Source: JABDFW01 sp035550215 (GTDB taxonomy: Bacteria > Bacteroidota > Bacteroidia > Chitinophagales > Chitinophagaceae). From it: a stretch of 64,000 nucleotides of DNA. The first letter of the stretch is position 1. Each line of letters starts with the position of its first letter. The DNA is taken from assembly GCA_035550215.1 (NCBI GenBank), contig DASZPM010000030.1, positions 1 to 64,000 of the forward strand, in the 5' to 3' direction. Under the pieces are notes generated by a model that was given only the letters and a program-made list of their open reading frames with translations, ran no database searches and was not told the origin of the DNA. Position numbers and translations under genes: made by a program. Shown here piece by piece: positions 18,601 to 26,001 of this stretch.

Positions 18601-19061
18601 AACTGGTCTCTTGTAATAATTTCCTGGCTGCCTGTGTGGTTGTTGTTAAATATCTTGCCCTGTGCGGCTGATTTAACCACCACTTCGGTTAGATTATTTG
18701 CAATGGGCGTTAATTTAAAATCAGCTTTAAATTCCTGTCCCAGCACAAGCACAATGTTCTCTTGTGTCTCATCTTTAAAACCAACAAATGTTACGGTAAT
18801 CGTGTAAGGGCCGCCAATTTTTACATTGGCCAGGTTATAACCGCCATCTTTCCGGCTGCTGGTAACATATTTTGTACCAGTGGGGGTATGAATGGCAGTA
18901 ATTGTAGCGCCGGATATTACAGCGCCGTTCGCGTCGGTAATGTTACCTCCAATTTCAGATGTTGTTTCCTGTGCTTTTGCAAAAAAAGCAACACCCAGAA
19001 GTATTAAAACTCCCAGAATCCTGTTAATACAAATTCGCATAGCAGTTAAAATTTGCCGCAA
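15675..19061 (-). CDS. Oar-like TonB-dependent outer-membrane receptor
   Basis: 1128 aa, with a start at 19061 or the second Met at 19040. A signal peptide ends near AKAQ. A carboxypeptidase-regulatory-like domain (about 35-115: GGNITDANGAVISGATITA ... GYNLANVKIGGPYTITVTF) precedes the plug (about 125-250: LERLPTINRSLQDFTKLTP ... NTVTKSGTNTFKGSIY). A long 22-strand barrel ends in an aromatic C-terminus (FGFRYLFN). Oar-type receptors have no SusD partner, and none is here; cargo may be protein, peptide or siderophore. It is monocistronic, with a strong terminator at 15621-15648. Confidence 0.9.
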   Translation of the reverse strand: MRQILTAMRICINRILGVLILLGVAFFAKAQETTSEIGGNITDANGAVISGATITAIHTPTGTKYVTSSRKDGGYNLANVKIGGPYTITVTFVGFKDETQENIVLVLGQEFKADFKLTPIANNLTEVVVKSAAQGKIFNNNHTGSQEIITRDQLERLPTINRSLQDFTKLTPTANGLAFAGQSNQYNNLTVDGANFNNSFGLSGTLGGQTNSQPISLEAIEQIQVNVSPYDVRQGGFSGAGINTVTKSGTNTFKGSIYTYTKGAGTQGYNVGDVTLPKQDLSYNLRGFTLGGPIIKNKLFFFISGESERRTDPGTQFVAYDQNHQPDGISVSAASAALLQQLADTLKARFGYDPGAFQGYSYKTQSDKITAKIDWNIGKKSSLTIKYNYLNSHRDIQASNSGSVNSSYGRTPGQYAMPFYGSGYTIFNNFNIIIAELNTRFSNRISNKLQVGYTALRDYRNALSGTQTSGKNAGQYMPLVDILDGNGNPFTSFGYEQYTYGNKLNTDVFQVNDILSIFAGKHEITLGTQNSFKKYENGFSPAYEGVFRFNSLDDFYASLNGTKPAARYDLSASLKSDGSFPLVGPKDQEYSVFAQDKWRIKNNLTLTYGVRIDMAVFQNTFLYNPVVDTLSQFYAGTHVNTGQGPKTAALFSPRVGFNWDVFSDHKTQVRGGVGLFAGPPPFVWISNQASNSGVALFGSISNGAGYMFNSDPNAYRSQITSTAGGLSKSYSINVTDPNFKFPQALKASVAIDQKLPDNFVVTFEYTIARDVNAAFFENINLPNPVLTLPDGRPYFRSTQIYPVGGSAAASATNPSIGNAIYMTNVNKGYAYTATVQVQKTFRNLYLNAAYTYQQSKDVMVGGSTAATMWGSKPVAGNPNSPELGYSNAYLPHRIIISAAYRKEYAKHFATSLGAIFEAAPNGTSSYVYTGDLNGDGQTSNDLLYIPTTQDIQNYVANGQLEASAPTTVVTYNNGVATSTKVNDTRTPDQIGQQLNAFINQSDYLSKHRGQIAQRNALIYPWFKRLDLNLTQDFYIFTKDNTKHTLRFTIDLINAGNLLNKNWGIYQVPNVTSLIKVDKVIVNGTTVKPIFSFPYQVGGTQTPYSTSWKDDVSILSRWQMQFGFRYLFN

Positions 19062-19393
19062 ATATGAGGAGGAAAAATGAATGGGGTAATACCGGAAGGT
19101 TAAGGATTTTTTAACAAAATGGGACAGTTTACAAATTGTTTTAAAAAAATAAACACATTAATGAATTATTAAATATAATGACTTGTATTAGAAATTTTCA
19201 AAATTTTCGAGGTCATATCGTCATCATTTATCAAAATAAGCAATTAATTAGGAAATTATTTTAGAAAGTATTCAAATATTATATTTATATACAAATAAAA
19301 TACCATATTTAAAATATCTAACAACTTCGCCCTGTATTTAACAGTTGTCTATATTTTAAAATTTCTTAAAATTCACACATTATTGTGTATTTA
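19062..19393. other. AT-rich upstream region of the TonB receptor gene
   Basis: About 330 bases, very AT-rich and free of genes. It must contain the promoter of the receptor gene. Near the gene the minus strand reads CATATTTG, one base off the TAnnTTTG box. Confidence 0.5.
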
Positions 19394-20821
19394 TTACATA
19401 TACCCGAGTATTTTCAGCATGCTTTGGGCAGTTTGTTCTTTAGCATATACCCAATCGGTCAGTTTGCCATTCTTATCATACCCTACAATAATATGTTTAG
19501 GCGAAGGAATGAGGCAATGTTTTATACCGCCGTAGCCGCTTATTTGATCCTGGTACGCACCCGTATGAAAAAAACCTACATATAAGGGTTCGGCATTAGG
19601 GGAGTCGCCGGTGTTTTTTGTATGCTCCAGTTTGGGAAGGAAAACCTCGTTAATATGCTCTTCAGAATCATAGTAGTCATGGCTGTCGCAGGTAAGGCCG
19701 CCCAGCACCACTCGCTGGTATTCATTATCCCACTTGTTTACCGGAAGCAGCAAAAATTTCTCGCCTATGCCCCAGGTATCCGGCAAGGTTGTAATAAAGG
19801 ATGAATCAATCATATACCAGGTTTCCCTGTCGTTCTGCATTTTTTGCGCAATAACGCTGTATATGTGCGCCATACTCTCCCCTACCGTGTAGCTGCCAAA
19901 CTCAGTATAAATATTGGGCATGGGCACTTTGGTGCGCTTGCATGCCTTTTTTATATTACTTACAATTTCATTAATCATAAACTGGTAATCATACTCAAAA
20001 CCCAGTGAATGTTTAATGGGGAAACCACCGCCGATGTTAATCGAATCCAGTTCAGGGCATATCTTCTTTAGCTGGCAGTATAGGTTTATAATTTTGTTCA
20101 GTTCGCTCCAGTAATACACATCGTCTTTAATACCCTTGTTTAAAAAAATGTGCAACATCTTTAGCTGAAACTTATCCTCGTACCCTTCTATCTGGTCAAC
20201 ATAAAATTCAAGTATATCCTTTGCCCTTATACCCAGGCGGGAAGTATAAAACGGAAAACTTGGTTCCTCTTCAGCGGCTACACGTATGCCCAGCTTAAAT
20301 GGCTGCTTAACGCTTCTTTTGTATGCCTGCAGTTCATCTTTATTGTCAAGGATAGGAACAACATTTTTAAAGCCGCTGTTAATAAGTTTTGCAATGCGCG
20401 ATGTGTAAGCTTTTTGCTTAAAGCCATTACATATAATAAAGGTGTCTTTGGTTATTTTGCGTCGCTGGTACAATTTATTGATTATCTCAATATCGTAAGC
20501 GTATGACGTTTCAAGGTGTATATCGTTTTTAAGCGCCTCCTCCACTATAAAAGAAAAATGCGAGCTTTTGGTGCAATAGCAATAAAAATATTGCCCTTCG
20601 TACTTATACTTTTTAAAGGCATTATCAAACATCTTTTTAGCCTTGTTTATCTGCGCACCAATCTTTGGCAGGTAGGTAAGCTTTAAAGGTGTGCCGTATT
20701 TGGCAATCAGCGCTTTAACGTCAAGCCCGTTAAACTGCAGGTAACCATCGTCGTCAACATTAAAATCGCTTTGTGGAAAGTGGAAGGTTTGCTTCACCAG
20801 GTCGGTGTAGGTATTATTCAT
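19394..20821 (-). CDS. speA: biosynthetic arginine decarboxylase, short Bacteroidota form
   Basis: 475 aa. This is a PLP-dependent fold-type III decarboxylase that turns arginine into agmatine for polyamine synthesis. The Schiff-base Lys is probably K85 in FYCYCTKSSHF. Further marks are INIGGGFPIKHSLGFEYDYQ (phosphate-binding Gly loop), TEFGSYTVGES, GLTCDSHDYYDS (the active-site Cys) and the terminal VGFFHTGAYQ. It resembles the roughly 465-aa enzyme annotated as arginine decarboxylase across Flavobacteria and Chitinophaga, not the 630-aa E. coli SpeA. Diaminopimelate decarboxylase is the main alternative but differs in these motifs. A clear promoter lies just upstream. Confidence 0.85.
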   Translation of the reverse strand: MNNTYTDLVKQTFHFPQSDFNVDDDGYLQFNGLDVKALIAKYGTPLKLTYLPKIGAQINKAKKMFDNAFKKYKYEGQYFYCYCTKSSHFSFIVEEALKNDIHLETSYAYDIEIINKLYQRRKITKDTFIICNGFKQKAYTSRIAKLINSGFKNVVPILDNKDELQAYKRSVKQPFKLGIRVAAEEEPSFPFYTSRLGIRAKDILEFYVDQIEGYEDKFQLKMLHIFLNKGIKDDVYYWSELNKIINLYCQLKKICPELDSINIGGGFPIKHSLGFEYDYQFMINEIVSNIKKACKRTKVPMPNIYTEFGSYTVGESMAHIYSVIAQKMQNDRETWYMIDSSFITTLPDTWGIGEKFLLLPVNKWDNEYQRVVLGGLTCDSHDYYDSEEHINEVFLPKLEHTKNTGDSPNAEPLYVGFFHTGAYQDQISGYGGIKHCLIPSPKHIIVGYDKNGKLTDWVYAKEQTAQSMLKILGYM

Positions 20822-20865
20822 CCCTGTGAGCTGAATTATTTATGTGAAAAAAGGCTTTAGCAGTG

Positions 20866-20894
20866 CAAAAATATAGTTTTGCTGGTATTATCAA
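20866..20894 (-). promoter_or_regulatory. promoter of speA
   Basis: On the minus strand a TTG -33 element (complement of 20892-20894), 18 bases, and a TATTTTTG -7 box (complement of 20866-20873). This fits the Bacteroidota sigma consensus exactly. It sits immediately downstream of the rplT terminator. Confidence 0.75.
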
Positions 20895-20896
20895 AT

Positions 20897-20925
20897 AAAA
20901 AAACCGGCTGCCATAAGCCGCCGGT
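20897..20925 (-). terminator. intrinsic terminator of rpmI-rplT
   Basis: On the minus strand an ACCGGC ... GCCGGT stem (20903-20925) with a small bulge is followed by seven T (complement of 20897-20903), 26 bases after the rplT stop. Confidence 0.8.
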
Positions 20926-20951
20926 AAACTACTATACAACAGGTGTTGTTT

Positions 20952-21296
20952 TTATTTAACTGATTCAATAAGGGCCTTGAAGCTGGCAGGCTCGTTCATA
21001 GCCAAATCAGCAAGTACCTTGCGGTTAATGTCAATGCCCTTTACGCTTAGTTTATTAATAAACTGGCTGTAGGTTAAGCCTTCTTCACGCACGGCGGCGT
21101 TAATACGGGCAATCCACAACTGGCGGTATTCGCGCTTTTTAAGTTTGCGGCCTACATAGCTGTAGGTCATACCTTTTTCAACAATATTTTTGGCTACGGT
21201 ATAAACGTTTTTACGTTTGCCGTAAAAGCCTTTGGCCTGGTTAAGTATTTTTTTTCTTCTTGCCCTTGATGCAACTGCATTTTTTGAACGTGGCAT
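20952..21296 (-). CDS. rplT: large ribosomal subunit protein bL20
   Basis: 114 aa, the usual length. It starts MPRSKNAVASRARRKKILNQ and has the basic N-terminal helix and the YRQLWIARINAA motif near 78-90. L20 binds 23S rRNA early in large-subunit assembly and, in many bacteria, represses its own operon by binding mRNA. It is co-transcribed with rpmI (about 96 bases between). The usual partner infC is not upstream. Confidence 0.97.
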   Translation of the reverse strand: MPRSKNAVASRARRKKILNQAKGFYGKRKNVYTVAKNIVEKGMTYSYVGRKLKKREYRQLWIARINAAVREEGLTYSQFINKLSVKGIDINRKVLADLAMNEPASFKALIESVK

Positions 21297-21392
21297 GATT
21301 GATATTTTTTAAGCGCTGTTTACAAAATAAGCAGCACTGATTTTTAAAATTTGTTTCTTCCCTCCCTGCCGGGAATGGGTTTCAGAGTGCTG

Positions 21393-21590
21393 TTATTTCA
21401 AACGCAGCAAACGCTTAACAAAGTGCATATTAGCATCGCCAACTACGCCTTTTTTGCGTAATGCCCTTTTGCGTTTTTTTGATTTTTTGGTGAGAATGTG
21501 CCGTTTGAATGCTTTTTGAAAGGTGATTTCACCGCTACCGGTCACCTTAAAGCGCTTTTTTGCGCTGGAGTTTGTTTTTACCTTTGGCAT
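21393..21590 (-). CDS. rpmI: large ribosomal subunit protein bL35
   Basis: 65 aa, typical for L35: MPKVKTNSSAKKRFKVTGSG, then RHILTKKSKKRKRALRKKG. It is the first gene of the rpmI-rplT unit, with its own Bacteroidota promoter at 21674-21706. The roughly 85-base leader contains a GC-rich hairpin (GGGGCTC/GAGCCCC region near 21635-21660) that could serve in L20 autoregulation; that role is inferred. Confidence 0.97.
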   Translation of the reverse strand: MPKVKTNSSAKKRFKVTGSGEITFQKAFKRHILTKKSKKRKRALRKKGVVGDANMHFVKRLLRLK

Positions 21591-21673
21591 ATTTTAATAA
21601 TCTGTTACGATTACACCCTGCTGGCGGCCCCGAACTGACGGGGCTCTTGTTGAGCCTTACGGGAAATGGGCTG

Positions 21674-21706
21674 CAAAGGTAAGGGGTTTTATCTAATTTC
21701 TTTCAA
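21674..21706 (-). promoter_or_regulatory. promoter of rpmI-rplT
   Basis: On the minus strand TTG (complement of 21704-21706), 22 bases, then TACCTTTG (complement of 21674-21681), a perfect TAnnTTTG box. Confidence 0.7.
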
Positions 21707-21860
21707 CTTTTGGCAATTCTTTGTATTGTAACGGCAGAAACAAAAAGAAGCCAATAAGTGGCTGATAAAACATTATTTAAAAATTACCGTTTTCCTGCCT
21801 CACTAAATCTCGCTATTCCGGGTAACTATCAAATAACCAACTACTTACTGGCTTAATATT

Positions 21861-22634
21861 TTAATTAGACGCCATTGCGTCAAGGGGGTATTTAAGGTTC
21901 TGGTAATCTTTCAAATCAATCTTTACACTGCCTACCGAAATAGGGCTTTCTACCCTCAGCGGTATATGGTTGGCATCGTCACTCACCCAAATGGTCATTT
22001 TATCATCTTCCTTAAATACGGAGCCTTTTATCAGCAGCGGGCTAAGCTTTATGGCATTATACTTACCATACCTTGTTTTAATTTTTTCCTTGCCTAAGTA
22101 TTTAATATATAAATTATACACCTGGTTATCTAAAAACATGCTGAACGCAATTTTATCGCCCGGCTTATGCTGGTCGTAATCAATATTGCGGGCATAATAT
22201 ATGGCATTTATAACATCCTGCACCCTTGATGGCACTTTATACACCCCGTCTGAAGTTGTTGCTGTATTTGTTTGAGTATCAAAGGATACTTCCTCGTATT
22301 TTTTGTATTTACCCTCGTTAATATTACGGATGAATTTTAGTGATTGCAGGTTGGTAGTGGTAAAATAACTTTCGTATTTGTCCCTCACCTTAAAAATCCA
22401 GTCGTACTTTGAATTGGTATTGCCCTCTCCTACCACATGAAACACATCATGGTTATTGAGTTTTTCCTGGCTGGTGCTGAAGGTAGCTGAGCCTGCATTT
22501 ATATACAAGCCTATAACATTGTAAAAAACGGTATAGGTTATTTTTTCCCCTTGCTGAAACGCCAGTTCCTGTGCTGAAACGGGCATGAATTTTAAGATGG
22601 TTAGTGCTGCAGTTAATAAAATTAGTTTTTTCAT
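21861..22634 (-). CDS. DUF3108 domain secreted protein
   Basis: 257 aa with a signal peptide ending SAQ (residue about 22). The mature protein starts ELAFQQGEKITYTVFYNVIG and has the DUF3108 pattern: YDWIFKVRDKYESYF, PSRVQDVINAIYYARNIDY, KIKTRYGKYNAIKLSPLL, DDKMTIWVSDDANHIPLRVE. Proteins of this family are periplasmic or outer-membrane beta-barrel-like (lipocalin type) with no known activity. It is a single gene upstream of rpmI on the same strand, with its own spacing of about 270 bases. Confidence 0.85.
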   Translation of the reverse strand: MKKLILLTAALTILKFMPVSAQELAFQQGEKITYTVFYNVIGLYINAGSATFSTSQEKLNNHDVFHVVGEGNTNSKYDWIFKVRDKYESYFTTTNLQSLKFIRNINEGKYKKYEEVSFDTQTNTATTSDGVYKVPSRVQDVINAIYYARNIDYDQHKPGDKIAFSMFLDNQVYNLYIKYLGKEKIKTRYGKYNAIKLSPLLIKGSVFKEDDKMTIWVSDDANHIPLRVESPISVGSVKIDLKDYQNLKYPLDAMASN

Positions 22635-22862
22635 GGTTCTGTCCTTTCTATTTAGTCTGTTTATAAGGGTATGACGTATGAGTTGACGGTTTATTTTACC
22701 TTTTTTGTCATGGAAATATCATTTAATCCATTGCCTCCTTGCACTAATACTTACGAGAATTTGACCGGTTTCGTTGCATTGCCCGGGTAACTTTTTTGCA
22801 TTTTAGCCTTTAAAGGCTCAATTTTTAGCGTTTTAATAACCTAAAAGTTGGCAGTGCCACCG

Positions 22863-24434
22863 CTATGCCTGGTACAATTGCTGCTGTACGGTAAACTCTA
22901 TAAATTCAGCAGGATGCACCACTGCCACCTTTACAGATACAATCAAAAGGTTGTTAAAAATATCTTCGGCATTCATGGTTAAACCCAGCCCGCAGGATAC
23001 GGAATACGACGTTGCCGGCGAACTTCCCTGTAAAGCCCCCTGTTTCCAAAGGCTTTCTAAAAACGACGAAATCATTGACACTGCATAGGCCCATGTGCCG
23101 CTTGTGTCGGGCATAAATGAAAGGCTCAGCAAGGCAAGTTTGCAGGACTGCTCAATCATTACCATAGTTCTTACCACCGGCAGGTATCTCCAGTCCAGCG
23201 AATTACCATCCAGCGTCCTCGCACCCCAAACCATTACACCCATCATGGGAAACTCCCTGAGTGCATTTATTGATTTACCCGAAATAGGGTCAACGGTTAG
23301 ACCGGCCTGCTGTTCGTTTGTCAAATTAAGCGGCAGCGAAACCGCACCTGTTACACCCACATTCGCAGGCGCAACCCAAACACCCCGGGAAATATCAACC
23401 ATCGTCATAATACCCGCCATGGCGCCGCTTGGGGGAAGAATATTTACATCAGCCAGGGCAAGGTTATACAAATTAGTATAAGCGGAACTTGCATTAAGCA
23501 GGGCATTTTGATTTTGAGCGATGGTACCTGATGACGAATTAATATTGCTGAAAATTGACGCAAGCGCCGGGTCAGGGTTTGATGCGGGGTTTATTATTGC
23601 TTCAAGTTGCGAGGCATCCCCACCAAAAAAATTGGTATAGTCAAATTCGTCTTCACCTGTAATAGTAGTGCAGGCAAAGGGATAATATGCTGTGCCAAAA
23701 CTAAGGTTTGTGTTACCTGCGCTTTGCCTGAAATTATCTATATCATTTGTATACAACGCTGCGTTGGGGTCTTTCCCGCCCGGTACATCAAACACACTTA
23801 CGGCTGTTTGCATTTGCCCGTTCTGCAACAGCATAGCCTGCATAATAGCGGCATTATCAGCCTGCGAAAGCAATGTTGCTTCAGGGCAGATGTACATAGT
23901 TACTTCCTGCACTTTCATTAATAACGTAAGCCCGGTTTCAAGGTCAGCCAACTTTACATGCTGGTTTATTACCGGTGCGCCCGCGGCAAGCGGCCGGCCG
24001 GATGGCTGCCCGTAGCCGCCCACGGATACTATATAAGCATCACCCCCGCCATTTTCATAAAATAGCCGTATGCTGTTATACAGGTAATAGCATGTGTTGG
24101 GGTCAGGGAGGATTAAATAATAAACATTATTGATTAGAACATAATTACCTGATTCGGGCTTCGCCGCCTGCGGCACAAGATAATACTGTGGAAAATATTG
24201 CTTTACTGCTATTAAACCTGTCGCATCTTCCAGGCAATATATTGCCTGGAATTCGGCAAAGCTGCTAATTTTCTGGGGCAGGTTGGTGTAAGATTTTCCC
24301 CCGTACGCAGCTTTTGGTGTGTAGCCGATAAATGCAGGAACGGCCGTAGCCACCTGTACCACTGAACCACCAAAGGCATTTTGCTCTGTTATATAAACAC
24401 CGGGTGTTTGTAAACTGGCTTTATTCATAAGCAT
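22863..24434 (-). CDS. contractile phage-tail-type sheath protein, stand-alone
   Basis: 523 aa from ATG 24434 (a second ATG at 24428 is equally good; a frame reaching 24518 adds an unlikely N-terminus). It starts KASLQTPGVYITEQNAFGGSV, the classic sheath N-terminus (LxTPGVYIxE), then VATAVPAFIGYT. The C-terminal domain has INALREFPMMGVMVWGARTLDG, WRYLPVVRTMVMIEQSCK and a terminal IEFTVQQQLYQ handshake strand. Sheaths of extracellular contractile injection systems and T6SS subtype iii in Bacteroidota look like this, but no tube, baseplate, spike or AAA gene is nearby. A solo role or assembly in trans is possible. Confidence 0.85.
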   Translation of the reverse strand: MLMNKASLQTPGVYITEQNAFGGSVVQVATAVPAFIGYTPKAAYGGKSYTNLPQKISSFAEFQAIYCLEDATGLIAVKQYFPQYYLVPQAAKPESGNYVLINNVYYLILPDPNTCYYLYNSIRLFYENGGGDAYIVSVGGYGQPSGRPLAAGAPVINQHVKLADLETGLTLLMKVQEVTMYICPEATLLSQADNAAIMQAMLLQNGQMQTAVSVFDVPGGKDPNAALYTNDIDNFRQSAGNTNLSFGTAYYPFACTTITGEDEFDYTNFFGGDASQLEAIINPASNPDPALASIFSNINSSSGTIAQNQNALLNASSAYTNLYNLALADVNILPPSGAMAGIMTMVDISRGVWVAPANVGVTGAVSLPLNLTNEQQAGLTVDPISGKSINALREFPMMGVMVWGARTLDGNSLDWRYLPVVRTMVMIEQSCKLALLSLSFMPDTSGTWAYAVSMISSFLESLWKQGALQGSSPATSYSVSCGLGLTMNAEDIFNNLLIVSVKVAVVHPAEFIEFTVQQQLYQA

Positions 24435-24598
24435 TGGTTTTTTTGAGAGGTCTTTCTGGCAGTGTTGCACTTGCTGTCGTAAAGTTACAGCATATATTAT
24501 TGCCTGCATGCCTTTCAAACTTTACGGGCTGGTGTTAAACAGACAGCTATATAAACAATTGGCACATTAATGGCGTTATATGCATGAAACAGTAATGT

Positions 24599-25111
24599 AT
24601 GGAAGTGAAGTCAAAAAAGGATATACTTACCGGCGCTGCCCCTTTGCACTGCTGGGATATTTTTATATATGGTTACCGCCGCAGGCTTGAATTTTCTGGC
24701 GACCTGCAACGGCTGCAAAGCATACAAAAGCAATTTAACTGGAGTGAGCCGCCGGTATCCCCCGGCTATGCACTAATCTGGTTGAACAAGGTGGTAATTA
24801 TTACCGGCATTACACTGCAAATAATACATGCCACTGAAAATATTTATGCTATGAACGGTTACGAGTCAACAGAAGTTATTGGCAACAGGCCGTCTATGTT
24901 CCAGGGCAGGGACAGCGCTGATGTGCCGCGTAAAATTATGCGGGCAGGTATTGACAGCAGGCAGCCGTTTGAAACAGTCATCACCAATTACAAAAAAGAC
25001 GGTACACCCTACGAGTGCTATATTAAGGGCTATCCCATATTCAATAAAAATGGTGTACTGGTAAATTATATGGCTTTTGAAAGCAATATCAGCACTTTGC
25101 GAAAATTGTAA
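24599..25111 (+). CDS. single PAS-domain protein
   Basis: 170 aa with no output domain. A PAS fold covers about residues 60-168: IIHATENIYAMNGYESTEVIGNRPSMFQGRDS, then PFETVITNYKKDGTPYECYIKGYPIFNKNG and YMAFESNIS. The segment GNRPSMFQG lines up with the LOV motif (GxNCRFLQG) but lacks the photoactive Cys, so this is not a blue-light LOV sensor. It is transcribed divergently from the tail-sheath gene, with under 170 bases between starts, so both may share a control region. The role is unknown; it may be a protein-protein adaptor. Confidence 0.75.
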   Translation: MEVKSKKDILTGAAPLHCWDIFIYGYRRRLEFSGDLQRLQSIQKQFNWSEPPVSPGYALIWLNKVVIITGITLQIIHATENIYAMNGYESTEVIGNRPSMFQGRDSADVPRKIMRAGIDSRQPFETVITNYKKDGTPYECYIKGYPIFNKNGVLVNYMAFESNISTLRKL

Positions 25112-25220
25112 CTGTGGCACTGGCTTACTGCAGTTAACAATAGTATAACCGCCACTCATATAATTCCATGCGGCGCTGCAGGCAATTAATGGTAACTTAC
25201 CAACACTAATTACCTGAAAA

Positions 25221-25952
25221 ATGCGCTCTCACAAACGAAGTTCCATGCCTGCTTATGGTGTTGATGCGCCGCGTACAGGCATCGTTATAATTATTATTGT
25301 TGTATTGGCAATTATTGCCGGTTTGTTTTTGCGCTTGTCAGCCGGCAGTGCGGCACAAAGGGCAGGTAATATCATTTTGTCAATAGCCCCTGCGGGAATA
25401 ATAATAATTTTTTTAATGGTGATGTATTTACGGGTTGAAAAGTTTCGCCATCGTAACCGAATGCTGAATATGCTTACCTGGACGGGCGCTGAACAGGTGC
25501 TGGATGTTGGCACCGGCCGCGGCCTGTTAATGATTGGCGCTGCCAAAAAACTTACTACGGGCAAAAGCATCGGCATTGATATATGGAACAATAAAGACAT
25601 GGCAGGCAATAATTATGTGGCTACCATGGCTAATGTTAAGCTGGAGGAAGTAAAAGACAGGGTGGAAATTTTGAACGCCGATGCACAGGATATGCCGCTT
25701 GCCAACGGCAGCTTTGATTATGTGCTTTCAAACCTGTGCCTGCATAATATACCTTTAAAACAGGGCCGTGCAAAAGCCTGCGCCGAAATTGAACGGGTGC
25801 TAAAACCCGGCGGCACCGCCCTGGTAAGCGACTTTAAACATACCGGCGAATATGCCGCTGAGTTTAAAAAACTTGGCATGGAAGTAAGCCGTTCGTACTC
25901 CTTTCTTGTGGCCCCGCTTTTTCTTTACATAGTAAAAGCAGTAAAGAAATAA
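25221..25952 (+). CDS. membrane-tethered class I SAM-dependent methyltransferase
   Basis: 243 aa. Two N-terminal hydrophobic helices (about residues 20-42 and 50-70) precede a cytosolic Rossmann domain with motif I VLDVGTGRGLLMIGAAK (near 93-109). The post-I acidic strand SIGIDIW, ILNADAQDMPLANGSFDYVLSNL (motifs II/III) and VLKPGGTALVSDFKHTG follow. The UbiE/Methyltransf_11 pattern suggests a small-molecule or lipid substrate; the membrane anchor favours a lipid or quinone-like one, which is inference. It lies 110 bases after the PAS gene and 49 bases before the deaminase. Confidence 0.85.
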   Translation: MRSHKRSSMPAYGVDAPRTGIVIIIIVVLAIIAGLFLRLSAGSAAQRAGNIILSIAPAGIIIIFLMVMYLRVEKFRHRNRMLNMLTWTGAEQVLDVGTGRGLLMIGAAKKLTTGKSIGIDIWNNKDMAGNNYVATMANVKLEEVKDRVEILNADAQDMPLANGSFDYVLSNLCLHNIPLKQGRAKACAEIERVLKPGGTALVSDFKHTGEYAAEFKKLGMEVSRSYSFLVAPLFLYIVKAVKK

Positions 25953-25974
25953 CAGGGTTATACGCTGGTTTTTC

Positions 25975-25982
25975 TATATTTG
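25975..25982 (+). promoter_or_regulatory. -7 box of the adenosine deaminase gene
   Basis: TATATTTG matches TAnnTTTG, 19 bases before the ATG. I see no clear -33 TTG. Confidence 0.4.
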
Positions 25983-26001
25983 GCTACCTTAATTCACTGT
26001 T

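Noticed and set aside
24599..25111. Blue-light LOV sensor
   Set aside because: The photo-reactive Cys of the LOV loop is absent (GNRPSMFQG).
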